Origin: Microthyrium microscopicum
Taxonomy: Eukaryota; Ascomycota; Dothideomycetes; Microthyriales; Microthyriaceae
Reading direction: 5' to 3'
NCBI GenBank assembly: GCA_010405405.1
Contig: MU004237.1
Span: 600,014-664,013, forward strand
Length of the DNA stretch: 64,000 bases
Below the pieces are notes generated by a model, which saw nothing but the letters and a program-made list of their open reading frames with translations, made no database searches and was not told the DNA's origin. The position numbers were made by a program, and so were the translations under genes. Positions 58,313 through 64,000 of this stretch are shown one piece after another; position 1 is the first letter of the stretch, and each line of letters starts with the position of its first letter.

Positions 58313-58739
58313 TGTTATATTAATGGAGGTGATGCTATGGTACAAGTCGTTTATGAGGCAGTGATGAGGTGGGTGGATATGATGTACAGGTGTTACGTGT
58401 ATTGAAGTCAGCTTCCTCTTGTCAGCATCTGAGACATGGGGAAGTGGAGATGCTTCGGTCAAAATCCGGGGTATGCCGAGGGTAAAGCTTAAACTCCACT
58501 TCGAGACGAATTATTTTGATTCTAGATTATCATTGGCTGGAAATCGTTTATATTCTGGAATATCATTAATAGTATCAAATGATTACGTTCGCCGTTGTAC
58601 ATCGAAATACTCGTATGCTTCGTAGGAGTTCTCAAAAGACCTACAACCTTGGCTTGCACTAGTGCAATCTGAGTTTGGATAAATACTTCCCAGAATGCAA
58701 TGAGTATTGCATAGAAGGACAATAATCAAGTTGGATTGA

Positions 58740-60697
58740 TCATTCATCCACCATAGGCTTTGTCCTTCGACCCTTAATCGCTCGTCCCGTGAAGCTCACC
58801 AGTCGTCTAGTCATCGGTTTGGTAATGATCTTCCCGTCTTCAGCAGTACCACTAATCAGGCTGAACATGGCCAAACCAAATGCAGACACAGCAAATATTC
58901 CTCCAAACCATCTCCAGTATGCCTTGACACTGAACTCGTAGTCGAAGAATTGACATGAAAAGAACGCAGTCATGAGACTAACTGGCATAAACAATATCGC
59001 GACTTTGGTCAGCAACAAAGTCGTCAAAGTGAGTCGCTCAACGGAAAATGCTTCTTTGATGGCTAGCAAGTTGAAATTCTGGGCAAATTAGCTAGGGGTT
59101 CCACGAAAAAAGATCATGACAAACCATGAAGATCAAGGAGGCTTTCTGGTCAATACACTCGTTGACCTCGCTCAAGGCATAGAGCTGTATACGATGCTTG
59201 AGTCGTTCAAACCGCACCTTCGCTGCAGAACTCAATGATACTCCAAGGGAAGATTGCGACTCCATAAGGTTTCCGTGAGGTTGTGACGAAGCTAATGACT
59301 CTAGACCACTGTGTATGATGTTTGAGTTCTGCAGTGATGCAAGTGAGATCTCCCTTCTGCCCAAAAGGCGGTCGATGAGAAGGTCGTAGGCTGAATATAA
59401 GCGTTTGAGAACGCTCAACTGACATCCTAGATGATGTAGTCGATCGATGTGCCGCAGTTCAGCTTTACACAGCATTCGTTCTCTCTAAAATATGTCAGAG
59501 AGGTAAAAGCGAGTCATGCGTGTTCATACTTACCAGTGCATTGAGTTCTTCCGCATAGCGATTGTCGCGTCGCGCTATGAGGCTATAAATTGCGAGCCAA
59601 TCGTCAAATAAGTAATAAAATAATAGTCCGGGCACGTCGGAGGCTCGATGCTGGGCTTCCTTTTCACTGTCACCAACACGTACGCGCAGTGGCAGTTGAA
59701 GAGGAGTGATGTTGGCCATGGGATCTCTTGCTTTCGAGCATTGACGAAATACGTTGATAACGTTTCTTCGAATGATGCTCAAACTTCTTTGCTCACGATG
59801 AGTCAAAGCACCAGATCTAAATGGGTATGGATGTTCGTGTATCATGATCACAGTCTTGTCTTCGCAGAGAACAAGCCAAGACCAAACCCGTTTGCACTTT
59901 GGCAGGTCTTCAGAAAACTCGTCAATCTCATCCTGGCTCGGAGCTGGTTCGGTGATATGGAGGGTATTGTAGCCTAGGCAAACGTAGCGACGTCCCCAGT
60001 CCATAGTTGAGTAGTGCCATAAGTCACTTGCAAGAGCGTATTGATTCAAAACCCGGTTCATGTCGGGCTCGTTGGAGAGGCCGAAATCCTCCATCCGAAT
60101 ATTGTCCTCAACATCAACAGACGACTCCATGGTAGAACTCTCTGGACTTGTCCTTCTGGATTTTGAGAGAACATTTCTGATTGATGTTCCGATTGGAGAC
60201 GATTTGATACTAGTCTTTGAGGACCGAATAGACTTTGCAGGCTTGATGGGATTGGAGCACATGAAGCCTAGTAATCGCGGCGAGAAGTCGTAGTATTTTG
60301 CCAATGACTAGAAATTTATGAGCGCCAATTTTATTCTCCGATCATGGTCTTACCGTGATTAGAGGTTTTTGTTCATGCGCCAACCAAATATTGCTAAGAC
60401 TCATTAGTCATTGATATTTACAGTTGGTAGACCTACCAACATCCATCGCGTATTGAGATTCGGGGGTCTTGGGCTTTGAATGAGCCTAGAAAAGTGGGTC
60501 GCTTCTAGATCGAATCCACACCAAGCTTCATCGTCTCCAAAATCGAGAAAGAAATTGCGACTACGAGCGTTAGTCACAGCGGCGTTGAAGAACTCTAGAT
60601 TTGCGGGATCATCAAAGTTCCTAACTGCTTCGTTAATAGTCTCAGACTTCAAGCCCGTGTAGTAAGATGGAAGGTCATAATCGGCTTTCTGCTCCAT
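58740..60697 (-). CDS. CorA-like membrane protein
   Basis: Exons 60441-60697, 60354-60393, 59534-60307, 59125-59484 and 58740-59078 give 589 aa. Exon 2 is only 40 nt. Its join through donor GTTGGT restores the family phrase RWINIW, then LITSLAKYYDFSPRLL. A helical region follows (AKVRFERLKHRIQLYALSEV) and two C-terminal hydrophobic spans (LTTLLLTKVAILFMPVSLMT and WFGGIFAVSAFGLAMFSLIS), as in fungal CorA-like proteins. The GMN signature of true Mg2+ channels is not seen: the first span is followed by AFFSCQFF. Transport activity is therefore unproven. A Ser-rich loop (about 115-165) may be disordered. Confidence 0.8.
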
Positions 60698-61393
60698 TTT
60701 GTTAAAGGTTTACAACAGTTAACGGAAAAAGTCCAAGTTGATAAGCGACGAAAACATACTTAAGACTGATCGTGTTGCATAGCGGTAGGCTCAAGAAGAT
60801 ATGAGACTTGTCAGGCCGACTGAGCAGGCGATGAAATTGATGTCTCAGTGCAGCCATCACGAGATTGCTAGCAGGGAGGACAAGTCTAGATCCAAATTCA
60901 AGGCAAACTCGAGGCGTTGAGTCACGGCCTCAAGAAAGACATCACAATGGTACTGATCATTTTGGAGTTTCAGAGCCAAGATAGTTGCAGATTCTCTCTG
61001 TTGCGACATGAGTGCTTCTCAAATCATCAGATGATTCAGATCCAGCGGGAAAGCCGTAAGCGTATCTTCGTAGCGCCTTGTATTGAGTTTTGACGCGATG
61101 CAAGGGGGTTGCCGCTTCAATCAAGTTTGGCGGCCCAAGGACATCTAGATTCAAATGAAATGAAAACAGCACAACCTTTCTTGGTGATGAATGGAGGAAA
61201 GAGTTAGGACGAAAATGAAAAGGGAGGCAGACACAGTTGTATGAGCCGCTAGCACCAAAAGCGGATTAGCGCATTTTGAACAAAGCTTCAATCTTTCTCG
61301 TGATGCCAACTTCAATCGCTTCAAAACTCATCAACATCCAGCAGAAGTTGCAGAACTGGCGCACCTGCGTCTTCCTGCGCGCTAGAAATCATC
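60698..61393. promoter_or_regulatory. Divergent promoter region, CorA-like and uL2m genes
   Basis: This is about 0.7 kb between divergent starts. A minus frame at 60957-61172 has no domain support. No specific site is claimed. Confidence 0.35.
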
Positions 61394-62625
61394 ATGCTAC
61401 AACCCAGGTTGATTCTGGGTCCCAGCTCTCGCGCTCCACGATGCGTCGCCAACGCAGTGCGCTCCTATGCCTCCGTCTCTCAAGTCCCCAATTCATCAAG
61501 CAAAGACTATAGCCTGGATCTTTCTCAAGTCGTGACCGAAAAGGTCCCCGAAAAGCCCAAGGTTGGACAGCAACAACTCATGCGAACCTTTGTCCCACGA
61601 ACGCCTGGTCTTCGCCATCTCAAGCAGGTAATCAACGATCATCTCTGGAAGCGCGGCCCTTTCACTCCTCTTACATATCCAAAGATTGGGCACGCAAAGG
61701 GTGGAAGAAACAATACAGGTCATGTCACCGTACGACATCGTGGTGGTGGACATCGCAGGAGGATAAGGACGATAGATTGGCATCGACTCGAGTCTGGAGA
61801 GCAACTCGTCGAGCGCATCGAATACGACCCAAATCGAAGTGCTCACATTGCATTATTGACTCACAAACAAACCGGCAGCAAGAGCTATGTTGTCGCGTCG
61901 GTCGGATTGAGAGCTGGAGACACGGTGCAGAGCTACCGAGCTGGCATTCCCGCGTCCCTCATCAAAGCTATGGGTGGACGAGTGGATCCAGGTCTTTTGA
62001 TCGCCAAAACAATCGTTCGTGGAAATTGCCTACCAGTGCAACTGATTCCTCAAGGGACCCAAATACATTCCATTGGCTCCATGTCCGCAAGGGGAGCGGT
62101 CTTTTGTCGCAGCGCGGGTACATACGCAACTGTACTGGGTAGAGATGAATCTTCAGCAGAGTTCAAATACATGGTGGTACGGCTACAAAGCGGAGAAGTC
62201 CGAAAGGTGTCGAAGAACGCGTGTGCGACGATCGGTATAGCAAGTAATCCAATGCATCAGTATCGCCAGCTAGGAAAGGCTGGTCGGTCGCGGTGGTTGA
62301 ATATTCGACCATCGGTACGTGGTGTGGCCATGAATTCATGTAAGCAGAGCGCTCCTTTACGAAATCAAGGAGACGAGGAATATTAACGTCACTATAGGCG
62401 ACCATCCTCACGGTGGTGGAAGAGGTAAATCCAAGGGTAATCGTATCCCTGTCAGCCCATGGGGGCAACCGGTCAGTTTCTCCTCTGGTATTGTACTTCA
62501 ATCTTCTGATACTAATGACTTCCTAGGCCAAGAGTGGATATAAGACCAGAAAAAAGACAAACGAAAACAAATGGATTGTTAGACCAAGAGAACGGAATCA
62601 TGGTAAACGGCGAAGCAAGACTTAA
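61394..62625 (+). CDS. RML2: Mitochondrial large-subunit ribosomal protein uL2m
   Basis: Exons 61394-62339, 62398-62471 and 62527-62625 give 372 aa. uL2 sits near the peptidyl transferase centre of the mitoribosome. The N-terminus ([20 protein letters not shown]) is an Arg-rich presequence. Landmarks are [40 protein letters not shown], the RGVAMNS join and the conserved loop [14 protein letters not shown], which carries the functionally important histidine, then [14 protein letters not shown]. The introns are 58 and 55 nt (donors GTAAGC and GTCAGT). The gene is complete and looks functional. Confidence 0.92.
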
Positions 62626-62713
62626 GCCATAGCATATTCTGTCTTTGGACCAAATGTACAACAATGTAATAGAACGACGCGTCAAGGTCGACTCGTGGCC
62701 GAAGGCGCTGACT

Positions 62714-62964
62714 TACCGTAATTGTACGTCGAATCCCCCCCCCAGGCTAAACCTGAACCAGTGGTGGCGTCGCAAAATTTGATGGGCTCCGCCCCAAAAA
62801 GTACGCCTCACCCGTACAAATGTGGATCCTGTTCATGGGCAATTTATAAGCCAGATGTCCCTTTTGCCCAAGTTTTTCCGGTTCCAAAAGTCTGAACAGC
62901 CCCATTTGCCCCCTTGCTGAGTCACTAGCCTGGGGGGGGGGGGATTCGACGTACAATTACGGTA
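62714..62964. mobile_element. TA-flanked MITE with C-run terminal inverted repeats
   Basis: The ends are inverted repeats of about 35 nt. The left begins TACCGTAATTGTACGTCGAA and continues into a C run and AGGCTA. The right mirrors it with a longer G run. TA flanks both ends, and the total is 251 bp without a coding frame. The termini differ from those of the 42.4-kb MITE, so it is a separate family of the same general Tc1/mariner-like type. It sits 88 bp after the uL2m stop. Confidence 0.8.
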
Positions 62965-63634
62965 CTGAACCATCATCAGCTCCTAGCAATCTGCAAGATA
63001 CGCCTTTAGCTTACTCGGTGCTCCAACGCATTTCAGGATCACGACTCTCGAAAGGGCTCGAAAGGGCGCTCAAGTCTGCTTTAGTGCGCAAATTTTGTAT
63101 CCAAATATTTGAAGCTATACTGGAATCTCTCGCACTCTTCATTAAACCAGCCACAGCAAATAACCATTTTAATGTCTAGTAAATCCTCCAAGCTCAATGC
63201 CAACGCTCTGCTCTTCATAATTGAGCTTGCATCCAAAAGTCTGGCAAACTTCTTCAAAGGGTGTAAGTCCTCCATAACCAAAAACCAAACTTGCCAACCT
63301 CGCTGACCATGTCAAAACAATATTAGTCATTCACCATTTTCCAAAGCCTCATACCCATTGCAATTATCTCCACAATCCGCCCTGTATGCACAAGACTGTT
63401 GATCCTCGGAGTATTTCCACGCTCAAAACCTGCTACCCGTCACAAATCTCCAGGTGAGCCTTTGTTTCTGCGCTGTTCACATACATGGCTCCGATATGCC
63501 CTACCTAGGGTAGATGTGTTGTTGCGTCCAAATGCACTTGATGTGTCCATTCCCAGGCCTGAATGTTTTCGACATAATTGCTATAGAGCATGAAAATCCA
63601 GCCATAGACGATAGCAATGCGTAAGATAGCGAGA
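62965..63634. other. Intergenic
   Basis: Short frames lie on both strands without domains. Part may be 3' untranslated sequence of the edge gene. Nothing else is recognised. Confidence 0.4.
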
Positions 63635-64000
63635 CTACCGATGGAACACTCGCCTATAGAGCACCTGAATGCTTAGCTTATGCTCCTTCTCAGCGAGTGC
63701 TTTACGCTTCTTCTGTCGCTGGATCGAAGCAACAACATCAACAATCAGCTCCTTCTGCTTGGTCTCTATCTCAAGGTATTCAGCTGGAGTCAACGCAGAA
63801 TCCGCCAATGCATCTTGTTGTGCCTTGATGGCATTCGCTTTCCAGGCCTGCAGAAGATCGACGGGAAGCTCATCGTATTGTGCGCTGGTAAGTTTTGGCT
63901 CGGGCTTTGCTGGCTCCTCCTTCGGGAAAACGACTGGCTGAGGCATTGATAGCTGATATTTTGGTTGTTGCTGGCGTTTCGCCGTTGCGGCATCTCGTGC
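63635..64000 (-). CDS. C-terminal part of an unrecognised gene (partial)
   Basis: The minus frame is open from the right edge to the stop at 63635, with about 121 residues visible. The start lies outside the window. The segment has VFPKEEPAKPEPKLTSAQYD, then LPVDLLQAWKANAIKAQQDA and a strongly charged helix ending QRQKKRKALAEKEHKLS, which looks like a coiled-coil tail. I do not recognise the family. The last residues (VLYRRVFHR) could instead be intron read-through. Confidence 0.45.
   Translation of the reverse strand, partial: ARDAATAKRQQQPKYQLSMPQPVVFPKEEPAKPEPKLTSAQYDELPVDLLQAWKANAIKAQQDALADSALTPAEYLEIETKQKELIVDVVASIQRQKKRKALAEKEHKLSIQVLYRRVFHR

Noticed and set aside
60957-61172. Minus-strand open frame between the CorA-like and uL2m genes
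   Set aside because: It is 71 residues with no motif and lies inside the divergent promoter.

Overview
The window is nuclear DNA of a filamentous ascomycete (Pezizomycotina). Genes carry many 45-60 nt GT-AG introns with CTAAC/CTNAC-like branch sites. Protein types typical of this group are present: a Zn2Cys6 regulator, a HET-domain protein, a NACHT-ankyrin NLR, a secreted LysM protein, a glycine-rich GRPD-like protein, a SURNod19-like protein and a dispersed 5S rRNA gene. One AT-rich island looks like repeat-induced point mutation (RIP). A helotialean/leotiomycete source is my best guess, from overall protein flavour only. No species is claimed.

Layout. 0-6 kb: the end of an unknown gene, then divergent TRAPPII subunit Trs65 and Scy1/SCYL2-type pseudokinase genes (membrane traffic housekeeping). 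6.7-20 kb: a SesA/NACHT/ankyrin NLR, an F-box-like gene, a HAD phosphatase, a small glycine-rich protein, a large GRPD-like protein and an orphan gene. 20-30 kb: a LysM protein, a type-B carboxylesterase, a large GTPase/RING-like/patatin-like protein whose patatin motifs are all degraded, and a cytochrome P450. 31-42 kb: a domesticated Ty1/copia-derived domain gene, a polytopic membrane protein, a second esterase that needs a 4-nt microexon, a decayed WD40 gene and a membrane-spanning HET protein. 42-48 kb is repeat-rich: a TA-flanked MITE, a 5S rRNA gene, a SURNod19 gene, and a MITE carrying a nested LTR-element fossil. 48-64 kb: ethanolamine kinase, a CTF1/Far-like regulator behind a 3 kb upstream region, a small three-exon gene, an acyl-CoA dehydrogenase with a 10-nt microexon and a possible peroxisomal tail, a CorA-like protein, mitochondrial uL2m, another MITE and a partial gene at the edge.

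How they relate. This is a mosaic of housekeeping genes and accessory genes, and I see no biosynthetic cluster. Three unlinked genes (NLR, GTPase-patatin, HET) belong to families tied to fungal nonself recognition or regulated cell death. The most unusual items are the catalytically degraded GTPase-patatin fusion, the two microexons that only frame logic reveals, and the LTR-inside-MITE nest.

Gene models were spliced by hand from GT-AG sites, reading phase and family conservation. No search or alignment software was run, so family names are recognition from memory and exon edges are predictions.
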